NCBI GenBank assembly: GCA_017437065.1
Contig: JAFSBX010000050.1
Location: 1 to 64,000, forward strand
Direction of reading: 5' to 3'
DNA from: Lachnospiraceae bacterium
Lineage (GTDB): Bacteria > Bacillota > Clostridia > Lachnospirales > Lachnospiraceae
DNA: 64,000 bases
Part shown: positions 33,201 to 39,786 of the stretch, in pieces
How the letters are laid out: each line of letters starts with the position of its first letter
Position numbering within the stretch: the first letter of the stretch is position 1
Notes under the pieces: model-generated
Databases searched by the model: none
Told to the model about the DNA's origin: nothing
What the model saw: only the letters and a program-made list of their open reading frames with translations
Position numbers and translations under genes: made by a program

Positions 33201-34789
33201 CATTTGAAGATTGTACTAATATTCAACTTGTAGATTTACATACAGCTACAAACCTGAAAGTTATTCCGAAAAACTGTTTCAGAGCATGTACAAGTCTGAA
33301 ACAGGTATTGTTACCGGAATCTGTAAATGAAATCAGAGAAGGTGCATTTAAAGATATTAAAGTAAAGACAGCTACAGGAGAATGGACAAGCAGTCTTACG
33401 GTAAGAATTCCGGCGAGAGAAGTTTATATTAATTCTGAAGCATTTGATAAAATGAAGGATGTTACAATTGAAACATATGAGGATACATCTGCATGGCGTT
33501 TTGCAAATGACAATGGATTGACAGCGAAACTGTTGATTGAAGAGAACCATACGGTTCAGTTCCTTGACTGGGATTTCACAGAATTACATTCTGCAAGTAT
33601 TCCTCATGGTGGTAATGTTATTTTCCCATCTGATAAAACACCTTCAAGAGAAAATTACAAATTTACAGGATGGCGTTGTCTGACAAGCGGAGTAACTTAC
33701 GAAAGTCCTATTCTGGATGATTATATCTTTGTTGCTCAGTATGAACCGGTTGGTGGAGCCGGCGGTGGCACCGGTGACGGAAACGGTGGCGGTAATGGTA
33801 ATGGCGGAAACGGTGGTCAGAATGGTGACGGAACGAATACCGACGGAACCGATAAGGACAAAGAGGATGAAGACAAGGATAAAGAAGACGAAGATAAGGA
33901 TAAGGATGACGAAGACAAAGATAAGGACAAGGAAGGCGTATATTCTGTAACTGTTATTAACGGAAGTGGTAGCGGAAGTTATAAGCAGGGAGCAACTGTT
34001 ATTATTACAGCGAATGACCCGGCAGCCGGTAAAAAGTTTAAAAACTGGACAACAGATAATACAAATATTACGCTTGCAAGTACTAGATTAGCAGCAACAA
34101 CCTTTACTATGCCGGCAGGAAATGTAACAGTTACTGCAAATTATGAGGATAATAAATCTTCAAGTGGCAGTAGCAGTACAGTAAGTGGTAATTCAAACAG
34201 AGATACCAGTGGTGGAACAAAGGTTATTATTACAAGACCGGGTATTTCCGATACGGATTTGGCTGCTGCAAAAGTAAATGGTTCAAAAGACGGATTTATT
34301 GTTAAAATTTCAGAAACAGCAGAGGCAACTGCCGCTGTAGAAGCAGCACTTATGAACAAATACGGAAGTCTTGACAACATTCGTTATTGTGCAATGGATA
34401 TCAGTTTGTATGATTCTACGGGAACGACAAAAATAACAGATACAACAGGATATACAGTAGATATTACAATACCGATTCCAGATGCTTTAAAAGAGTATGC
34501 AGGAAATAATAAAACAGCTGCTGTAGTAAATTCACAGTTAGAAAACTTAGCACCTAAGTTCTCAACAATTGATGGTGTACCATGTGTTACATTTAGGGCA
34601 ACACATTTTTCACCATATACAGTATATGTAGATACACAAAATTTATCAGCAACCGGTACATTGGATTCAACTCCAAAGACAGGTGACGGTATTCATCCAA
34701 AATGGTTTTTATCCATCGGACTTGCTTGTATTTCAGTAGCATTGTTTATGAAGAAAGATAGAAGAACTGTTAAAGTTAATGTTGCATAA
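30227..34789 (+). CDS. Large cell-wall-anchored leucine-rich-repeat (BspA-type) surface protein
   Basis: 1520 residues. A long basic signal peptide (about 1-45, ending ENAAA) leads to two arrays of BspA/LRR_5 repeats of the type IGxxAFxxCxxL (about 270-480, and from 630 to 1090), an InlB-type beta repeat (VQFLDWDF ... FTGWR, about 1105-1170), a Gly/Asn spacer and an Asp/Lys/Glu stalk (about 1180-1240), a second divergent InlB repeat (to about 1305), a domain ending HFSPYTVYV, and a sorting signal TPKTGD, hydrophobic helix and KKDRR tail. It follows the class B sortase by 37 bases. BspA-type proteins are adhesins in gut and oral bacteria; the ligand here is unknown. Confidence 0.93.
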   Translation: MRKTAPKKKMNRKMKRTIRKSVSAMFMATALIIAAIPVQENAAAGTLATGDGTTTVETEPLSENSYPLDENGVLESQYEIPGYEYDIYDETKAVPGWVIVDEGGYVKRQMYLIQKHGVECAIVAYNKDVIPKDNGTSGTLVIPNEVAAEYWEFTMDDVKAKYYDGEKPKTGDLQTDYDLWHPGNQKVDFEKMDPGQIEKYALDLYACGLAVSGDCIAEKVRVTSEDEDSMESKTTYVPFDTAKQEFAMKVSYPISVIAAGAFSEHAFSQVNQDADKTESVKIYNLIIGDHIKGIGDEAFKGSANLQSLTLGMANTTIGNHAFQDCAGLQEVNFAKTIQIIGAEAFRGCNALSSVKLTGALQTIGTGAFADCGGLTTVDMTEVTSNNDIGDYAFYNCLKLNDVKFTEHDSTKTIGTGAFAVSDGLSNSVTGSWKEVEFPDGVTGFGESVLEGRTNLTSCVLPQSYGASSTQSKTLDGGFFRRCTNLKSVTIKGPFVQFCIEGSVKERQCNPFWWVTSEEFYVEGPANLDDSAEYKNPFNYSFPRTSTQRAHKTFKFTTKDGVEYYEIAVAREDDPSTPDIDESKEYADYYLVNAKTGALECYTPDPNAPAASDVIIRIVGNYNGVSVKSIAEGCFDSVKDRAVGLIVDDNTIEEISERAFADFTALKTVELGNSITKIGKEAFAGCEALTDVHFKMDKVTIEKDAFKTNGTKGLIFHGKIEKGFEPFDFAMNKDNDIDGQGRRILYKSLEPSNLSVIYDNKASTDEKPVVTLISYPIYNADDTQATLAKNALYEESVKNIVIPSGVTSIDSAFYYTNGANERSIEAYVAPYTNSKQSIYLTWQASIGSSLTRSADTEADVVPGIFSGVYDDFAVGIVEGEKESLLRGNDYIEKVEMSTVEKLPDFAFESCESLNSVILGEGMTDLGIAPFRGCTSLAAVGGNSKFICENSIIYEVKADGTYKLVECLPGRADNSISNATDPSIDKVSEIGISAFEDCTNIQLVDLHTATNLKVIPKNCFRACTSLKQVLLPESVNEIREGAFKDIKVKTATGEWTSSLTVRIPAREVYINSEAFDKMKDVTIETYEDTSAWRFANDNGLTAKLLIEENHTVQFLDWDFTELHSASIPHGGNVIFPSDKTPSRENYKFTGWRCLTSGVTYESPILDDYIFVAQYEPVGGAGGGTGDGNGGGNGNGGNGGQNGDGTNTDGTDKDKEDEDKDKEDEDKDKDDEDKDKDKEGVYSVTVINGSGSGSYKQGATVIITANDPAAGKKFKNWTTDNTNITLASTRLAATTFTMPAGNVTVTANYEDNKSSSGSSSTVSGNSNRDTSGGTKVIITRPGISDTDLAAAKVNGSKDGFIVKISETAEATAAVEAALMNKYGSLDNIRYCAMDISLYDSTGTTKITDTTGYTVDITIPIPDALKEYAGNNKTAAVVNSQLENLAPKFSTIDGVPCVTFRATHFSPYTVYVDTQNLSATGTLDSTPKTGDGIHPKWFLSIGLACISVALFMKKDRRTVKVNVA
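33735..33935 (+). repeat. Low-complexity Gly/Asn and Asp/Lys stalk coding repeat
   Basis: Within the large surface protein, a GGT/GGC/AAT-rich stretch followed by GAT/GAC-AAG/AAA alternation (units like EDKDKEDEDKDK). It encodes a flexible and strongly charged wall-spanning spacer and is a likely site of length variation. Confidence 0.75.
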
Positions 34790-34819
34790 TCTGTTAAATT
34801 TACAGGTTGTGAGAAAGGC

Positions 34820-35950
34820 ATGGCTATTAGGATGAAAAAAACAATGAAAAGACTGGTGACAGGGATGTCATTAGCAATGACAGTTGCAGTGGCAGCCATT
34901 ACGCAGATACCGGCAACAGCTGTGGAGGCGGAGACACCCACAGCTGATTTCCAGGTAAATGAAGGAACATTAGTTAAATATCAGGGTTCTGCAAGTACGA
35001 TTTCTATTCCGAAAGGGGTAGAGAGAATCGGAGAGGAAGCGTTTGCAGGAAATACGAACTTAGTGAGTGTCAGTATGCCTTCTTCAGTAGAAGAAATTGC
35101 ATATGGTGCTTTCGCAAATTGTACTTCTTTGGAAAAAATTACGATTCCGGATGGTACCAAAGAGTTAGGAAATGGCGTGTTTGCAGGATGTTCTGAATTA
35201 ACAAAAGTATCTTTGGGAAAAGATGTAGAAACAGTTGGTTCAGGGGTATTTGTAGGATGTTCTGAATTGAAAAAACTGGATGTTTCTTCTAAAAATAAAT
35301 ATCTGACTTATGAATCAGGTGTTCTTTATGATGAAGAGAAAACAACAGTGATACAGATGCTTCCGGGAAGGGAGAATAAGGCATTTAAAATGCCGGCTAC
35401 GGTTACGGCGATAAGACCGTATGCATTCTGGGGAGTTGAGAATCTTCAAAAGGTTCTTTTAAGTCAGAAACTGCATCAAATTCCGGCGTTTGCTTTTAGC
35501 AATTGTGAAGCATTGACGGGAATTGAGATACCGTACTCTGTATATAGAATTGAAATGAAGGCATTTGAAAATTGTTCCAATTTAGAGGAAGCTATTATTC
35601 ATCCTTCTGTGAATTATATTCATGATACAGCATTTGACCAGTGTTATGAGCTTAAAATAACAGCAGAGGAAGATACCTATGCATATGAATTTGCAAAAGA
35701 CAATCCCATTGAGAAAAAAGAAGTAAGTAAGTATGCAGAGGATAGTATCGAAAGCGATACGAATGATTCGAAAGGAACTGCTACTGATAATAGTAATACA
35801 CAGAACGGTTCACAGAATAATGGTTCCTCAGGAAGTGGTTATGTAGATCCATTGGAATATCCGGAGAGTCCGGGGGTTCTTGGAAAGACAAGAGTAATAG
35901 GAAATAATGCTTTTGTTATTGTAGATGGAACGAAAACTACAGTATATTAA
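34820..35950 (+). CDS. Secreted leucine-rich-repeat protein without wall anchor
   Basis: 376 residues. A signal peptide (KRLVTGMSLAMTVAVAAITQ, cleavage probable near AVEA) precedes six or seven BspA/LRR_5 repeats (about 55-285; units such as IGEEAFAGNTNL and LGNGVFAGCSEL), then an acidic/Asn-Gly-Ser linker and a C-terminal 35-residue segment ending NNAFVIVDGTKTTVY. There is no sorting signal or TM, so it is either free or held noncovalently. It lies 30 bases after the anchored LRR protein, and the repeats of the two are similar, suggesting duplication. The start may be the ATG at 34820 or 34832. A terminator follows. Confidence 0.88.
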   Translation: MAIRMKKTMKRLVTGMSLAMTVAVAAITQIPATAVEAETPTADFQVNEGTLVKYQGSASTISIPKGVERIGEEAFAGNTNLVSVSMPSSVEEIAYGAFANCTSLEKITIPDGTKELGNGVFAGCSELTKVSLGKDVETVGSGVFVGCSELKKLDVSSKNKYLTYESGVLYDEEKTTVIQMLPGRENKAFKMPATVTAIRPYAFWGVENLQKVLLSQKLHQIPAFAFSNCEALTGIEIPYSVYRIEMKAFENCSNLEEAIIHPSVNYIHDTAFDQCYELKITAEEDTYAYEFAKDNPIEKKEVSKYAEDSIESDTNDSKGTATDNSNTQNGSQNNGSSGSGYVDPLEYPESPGVLGKTRVIGNNAFVIVDGTKTTVY

Positions 35951-35986
35951 CAATATGAATAATTTGTGGCAGTAATGCGCAAGGAG

Positions 35987-36029
35987 AATCTCCCAGCATA
36001 AAATAATAAAAAAGGCTGGGGGATTTTTT
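35987..36029 (+). terminator. Terminator hairpin abutting the subtilase start codon
   Basis: Stem AATCTCCCAGC (35987-35997) / GCTGGGGGATT (36015-36025), then T to 36029. The GGGGGA in the right arm is also the only ribosome binding site for the GTG at 36030, so the structure could both end transcription and hide the translation start. Confidence 0.8.
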
Positions 36030-36950
36030 GTGTATCGGGTCAGACAGCAGATAGATTGTATGGATGAAATGTATCCGATTATGAAAGGAAAACCGGTAGG
36101 TGTGGCGGTTTTGGATACCGGAATTGGAAATCATCCTGACGTTCAGAATAGAATTATAGATTTTTGTGATTTTGTACAGAATAAGAAAGGTATTTATGAT
36201 GATAGTGGTCACGGGACACATGTTGTGGGGTGCATTGGGGGAAATGGCAGAGTTTCCGGAGGAAAATACAGAGGGATACACCCGGAATGCAATTTTGTGA
36301 TTGGAAAAGTTTTAAATGCAGATGGTGACGGTAATCTGAGCGATATGATAAAGGGATTTGAATGGATTTTGAATTGTGCAGAGAAATATAATATATGTGT
36401 AGTGAATATATCGGTAGGTGTAACAAGCAATATGGAACAGGATGCTTTAGCGACAATGCTGGAACTTGTAGAAGAAGCGTGGCAGAAAAACATTATGGTT
36501 GTGTGTGCTGCCGGAAATGCAGGGCCAAAACCTATGTCAATATCACCGCTTGGATGGGGAAAACACATTATTACGGTTGGATGCCATGACGGAGGATATT
36601 TTGGGAACAGAAAAGATATTTGTGAACAGTATTCCGGGAGAGGTCCATCAAAGTTTGCGATTAAAAAACCTGACTTGGTGGCACCGGGGACGGATATTAT
36701 TTCCTGTAATGCAAAGTGTCATGTGCGCAATAGACGCTTTTGGGGCGAACCATATATTAAAAAGAGCGGAACATCAATGGCAACCCCTCTTGTGGCGGGA
36801 GCGGCAGCCTTATTAATACAGAAGTATGGAAGATTAGAGTGTGAAGAAATTAAGCGTAGAATTATTTATAGTGCGACGGACTTAGAAGAGCCTTGGACAA
36901 AGCAGGGATGGGGAATGTTGAATGTCAGAAGAATGCTTACTATTGTATGA
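36030..36950 (+). CDS. Subtilisin-like serine peptidase (S8), probably cytoplasmic
   Basis: 306 residues if the GTG at 36030 is used; an ATG at 36060 would give 296. The catalytic triad is complete: Asp29 (AVLDTGIG), His61 (GHGTHVVG) and Ser249 (GTSMATP), and the oxyanion Asn is in CAAGNAGP. There is no signal peptide or propeptide, so it resembles intracellular subtilases rather than exported ones, despite lying in a surface-protein locus. The predicted ribosome binding site is buried in the preceding terminator hairpin and no separate promoter is visible, so expression may depend on read-through from the LRR genes. Confidence 0.9.
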   Translation: MYRVRQQIDCMDEMYPIMKGKPVGVAVLDTGIGNHPDVQNRIIDFCDFVQNKKGIYDDSGHGTHVVGCIGGNGRVSGGKYRGIHPECNFVIGKVLNADGDGNLSDMIKGFEWILNCAEKYNICVVNISVGVTSNMEQDALATMLELVEEAWQKNIMVVCAAGNAGPKPMSISPLGWGKHIITVGCHDGGYFGNRKDICEQYSGRGPSKFAIKKPDLVAPGTDIISCNAKCHVRNRRFWGEPYIKKSGTSMATPLVAGAAALLIQKYGRLECEEIKRRIIYSATDLEEPWTKQGWGMLNVRRMLTIV

Positions 36951-36975
36951 AATACAAAATAGTACTAAAGTCACG

Positions 36976-37003
36976 TTTACAAAATGATATATGAAAGTAT
37001 ATA
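36976..37003 (+). promoter_or_regulatory. Possible promoter before the coiled-coil gene
   Basis: TTTACA (36976-36981), 16 bases, TATATA (36998-37003) in a very A/T-rich stretch. A terminator follows about 45 bases after the expected start point, so the leader could act as an attenuator or give a short RNA. Confidence 0.4.
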
Positions 37004-37053
37004 TTATATATAGGGATTTGAGAGAAATGAATTAAGAGAAAATAGAAGTTTAG

Positions 37054-37083
37054 AGAGTCGTTTGGTTAAATGGCTCTTTTTTT
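37054..37083 (+). terminator. Intrinsic terminator between subtilase and coiled-coil genes
   Basis: Stem AGAGTCGTTT / AAATGGCTCT with loop GGTT, followed by six T. Confidence 0.85.
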
Positions 37084-37125
37084 GTCGCTTTTTAGGAGCT
37101 GTTGTTGCGTGAAAAGGAGAAGAAG

Positions 37126-38412
37126 ATGAAACCAATCAGCAAAATTTTAATTACGGCAGGTACAGGACTTTTATTTTTAATTTGTATACTTATCGGTGTA
37201 CTTTATTATCGGAATTTAAATCGAAATGAACAAGAAATGGCGGTCTCCATTGAAAAGAATTTAAAAGAGTATTTGAATGAACGTGTAAATGAATTGGAAC
37301 CACAGTTTTTGGAACAGGAAGGAAATACAGAAAAACTGGATGAAATTTCAAGTCAGATATTAAAAGAGATGTCCAAAAGACTTCAAAAAGAAAATCTTAC
37401 ATGGGACGAGCTTTTTCAGTACTTCAGTGAAGAACAGATAGCAACTGTTGTTGACTATATAGTCAACAACTTCAAGGATGACTGGTTGAGTCAATTGATT
37501 GAACAGGCCGGAGATACCTTTATTACACAAGAAGAATACAGTTTTATCGGCGAAGAAATGTTTAACATGTTAAAGGAAGAACTGATTAGGCAATTGGAAC
37601 AAACTGTGGGAGAAAATAGAAAAGAATTACTTGATGCACTTGAACAGTTAAAGAAAGATGGTAATAAGCAAATTGTTGATCTAAAAGCTTTACTGGAAAA
37701 GATGAAGGCAGACAGCAGTGATGAATTAAATCATGTGAAGGCAGACATTCAGAATACTTTTCAGGCTATGAAAAAGAAAATAACAGCGGCTGAAATGTTA
37801 ATTGAAAGTTTAAAGGCACAAGACAGTATTTTGCTGGAACGTTTGACTTTAGTGGAAACAGAAGATGAAAAAATGAAGGAGCGAATGACTTCCGTGGAAA
37901 TTGAAGATGAAAAAATGAAGGAGCGAATGACATCGGCGGAAACAGAAGACGGAAAAATGAAGGAACGAATGACATCGATGGAAACAGAAGACGGAAAAAT
38001 GAAGGAACGAATGACATCAATGGAAACTGAGGATGGAAAAATAAAGGAACGAATAACATCGATGGAAACTGAGGACGGAAAGATGAAAGAACAAATGGAT
38101 TCGATGAAAAACGAAGATGATAAGTTGAAGAACCGCATGGAGTTGATGGAATCCGAAGGAGGAAAACAGAAAGAGCGCATTGCATTGACGGAATCGGAGA
38201 TTGATAGTCTGCAGGAACTTCTTGTACAAATTGATGCAGTATTGAAACAGATGGATTCAGAGATTATAGCTATTGTGAATAATATGAAAGAATTAAATAA
38301 TGTTACTAAAAATTTGCAGAATGATTTTAATGATTTAAAATCCAAAGTAAATGTAAAAGTTGAAAAATGGGATGCGGATACTGCTACATTATATTTGGTT
38401 CCTGTGCAGTAA
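37126..38412 (+). CDS. Membrane-anchored coiled-coil protein with 14-residue tandem repeats
   Basis: 428 residues from the ATG at 37126 (AAGGAGAAGAAG upstream). One N-terminal membrane segment (about 6-28, signal-anchor like) is followed by a helical region (35-235) and a long coiled coil made of about eight 14-residue units of consensus MTSMETEDGKMKER (two heptads with Met/Ile at core positions), then a degenerate coil and a short end domain (VEKWDADTATLYLVP). With an N-in anchor the coil would project from the cell as a rod or oligomer. No enzymatic motif. Its neighbour is a secreted Gly-rich protein; the two could form one surface structure, but this is speculation. Confidence 0.85.
   Translation: MKPISKILITAGTGLLFLICILIGVLYYRNLNRNEQEMAVSIEKNLKEYLNERVNELEPQFLEQEGNTEKLDEISSQILKEMSKRLQKENLTWDELFQYFSEEQIATVVDYIVNNFKDDWLSQLIEQAGDTFITQEEYSFIGEEMFNMLKEELIRQLEQTVGENRKELLDALEQLKKDGNKQIVDLKALLEKMKADSSDELNHVKADIQNTFQAMKKKITAAEMLIESLKAQDSILLERLTLVETEDEKMKERMTSVEIEDEKMKERMTSAETEDGKMKERMTSMETEDGKMKERMTSMETEDGKIKERITSMETEDGKMKEQMDSMKNEDDKLKNRMELMESEGGKQKERIALTESEIDSLQELLVQIDAVLKQMDSEIIAIVNNMKELNNVTKNLQNDFNDLKSKVNVKVEKWDADTATLYLVPVQ
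37843..38178 (+). repeat. 42-bp tandem repeat array inside the coiled-coil gene
   Basis: Eight in-frame units of 42 bases starting at 37843, 37885, 37927, 37969, 38011, 38053, 38095 and 38137. The middle four or five are almost identical (core GGAAAAATGAAGGAACGAAT), while the outer ones are more diverged, as expected from repeated duplication in the centre. Confidence 0.92.
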
Positions 38413-38452
38413 ATGTAGGGAAGATAAATAGGAAGCATGGAGGCAGGAAAGT

Positions 38453-39625
38453 ATGGGTATGAAGCAACATTCAAAGAAACATTTAGTGCTAATTTTAAAT
38501 ATGGCAATTGTATTAGGAACATTATTTCACCCTTTAAGTGTGTATGCTAAGGAGTTGGAGTGGGATTTTGAGTATGTGGGAAAAGAGCAGGAATTTATAG
38601 TACCATATTCAGGGATATATCAATTTGAAGCAGCAGGTGCACAAGGCGGAAATGCCACTAATGCAGGAGGAAAAGGTGGAAAGGTTACAGCATCTGTTAA
38701 ACTTAAAAAAGGAGAAAAAGTAGTTATTACTGTCGGGGGACAGGGAGGATATAATGGTGGTGGAGCAGGAACGGTTTCGAATGGTGGAGGAGCTACGGAT
38801 GTCCGGTTGGCAGGAAATCAGCTTTCAGACAGAATCGTTGTAGCCGGCGGCGGCGGTGGTGCCAATGCAGGCTATGGCGGCGGAGAAGGTGGAGTTGCGA
38901 ATCCGGGAACATCGGAACCGGGAATTGGTGCAAGTTCCTCCGAAGGCGCAGGTGGTGGTGGCGGATATTATGGGGGGATTTCCGGCACGCAGCGTGTAGT
39001 GGAACATGTGCATGATGGTAATGCAGAAACGGGTGGAAACTGTTATTCGCCTATTTATCATAAGCATAGTGGAAGTACTGCGGGAGGAGGCTGTTATACG
39101 GTTCCTGTTTATCATAACCATAGTGATGAATGTTATGAGGAGGGTTATTGGTGTGAATGGGGCGCCCCTTATCTGGCGGGAGGAACTCCGCAGGCATGGG
39201 TAGCAAATTGTGGGTGTGGTGCAACCAGTGTATCCAGTCATGCAAGCGGATGTTCAACGGGAAAACACAAATATAACAGAGGAGAGCTTCAGTGTGAAAA
39301 GTCTGAATCGGCAACGATTGATTCGTATAGTTTAGGTTGTGGAAAAAAAACAAATACAGTAATTGGTTACAATTTGGAATGTGATAAAACATATGACGAA
39401 TATGTAGTAACACAGGCTTCAGGAGGTTCTAATTGGTATGATTCTTCCATCTGTACTAATGGTAAAAGTGAGACAGGCATACAGGAGGGGAATGGAATGT
39501 GTCGTGTGAAAGTACTATCAATGTACAATCTTTTCTATAACAGTACAGCGTGTCAAAGTGTTTATTACGGTGAAAGTAAAGTAAAAAAAATATATTTTAA
39601 TGGTACCTTAATCTATAAAGAATAA
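38453..39625 (+). CDS. Secreted glycine-rich protein with His-x-His/Cys motifs
   Basis: 390 residues. A signal peptide (about 1-33, ending SVYA-KE) precedes a beta-rich domain opening FEAAGAQGGNATNAGG (about 50-180) that fits the bacterial glycine-rich domain related to that of ALK/LTK receptors. Next is a His/Cys-rich region (about 180-270) with HVHDG, YHKHSG, YHNHSDECYE and GCGATSVSSHASGC, then a Cys-containing C-terminal part ending KKIYFNGTLIYKE. Twenty or so Cys and paired HxH motifs suggest metal binding or disulfide cross-linking outside the cell. No wall anchor is seen. Similar modules occur in phage tail-like and surface proteins of Clostridia. Start at 38453 with GGAGG nine bases upstream. 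Confidence 0.82.
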   Translation: MGMKQHSKKHLVLILNMAIVLGTLFHPLSVYAKELEWDFEYVGKEQEFIVPYSGIYQFEAAGAQGGNATNAGGKGGKVTASVKLKKGEKVVITVGGQGGYNGGGAGTVSNGGGATDVRLAGNQLSDRIVVAGGGGGANAGYGGGEGGVANPGTSEPGIGASSSEGAGGGGGYYGGISGTQRVVEHVHDGNAETGGNCYSPIYHKHSGSTAGGGCYTVPVYHNHSDECYEEGYWCEWGAPYLAGGTPQAWVANCGCGATSVSSHASGCSTGKHKYNRGELQCEKSESATIDSYSLGCGKKTNTVIGYNLECDKTYDEYVVTQASGGSNWYDSSICTNGKSETGIQEGNGMCRVKVLSMYNLFYNSTACQSVYYGESKVKKIYFNGTLIYKE

Positions 39626-39683
39626 TTATTGGTACGATTCGAATAGAAAAAGGGTAAAAAAAGGTAAATTTCCAGAACTGCTC

Positions 39684-39712
39684 TTGACACACCTCGTATG
39701 ATTGTATACAAT
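39684..39712 (+). promoter_or_regulatory. Consensus promoter of the citrate-synthase-like operon
   Basis: TTGACA (39684-39689), 17 bases, TACAAT (39707-39712): one mismatch from the sigma-A consensus. It is embedded in a long palindrome, see next entry. Confidence 0.85.
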
Positions 39713-39725
39713 TATACGAGGTGTG
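39688..39725 (+). promoter_or_regulatory. 38-bp palindromic operator over the promoter
   Basis: Arms CACACCTCGTAT and ATACGAGGTGTG pair perfectly around a centre that itself contains the palindrome ATTGTATACAAT; only one symmetric position mismatches in 38 bases. The GTATAC core is typical of operators for GntR/FCD (FadR-subfamily) regulators, and such a regulator is encoded 1.5 kb downstream in the same operon. The site covers the last bases of the -35, the whole spacer, the -10 and the start point, so binding should shut off transcription (inference). Confidence 0.8.
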
Positions 39726-39786
39726 AAATTTAAGAAATTGAAATATCAGAGAAGATGATATTTTAAAATATGAGGAGGAAGAAGTT

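Noticed and set aside
37843-38178. Regular 42-bp repeats suggested a CRISPR-like array
   Set aside because: Units are contiguous, without spacers, and in frame within a coding sequence.
37761-38522. Long minus-strand frame (253 codons) opposite the coiled-coil gene
   Set aside because: It is the mirror of the 42-bp repeat array, has a Ser/Phe/Ile-biased composition and no ribosome binding site; the + strand gene has signal anchor, ribosome site and regular heptads.
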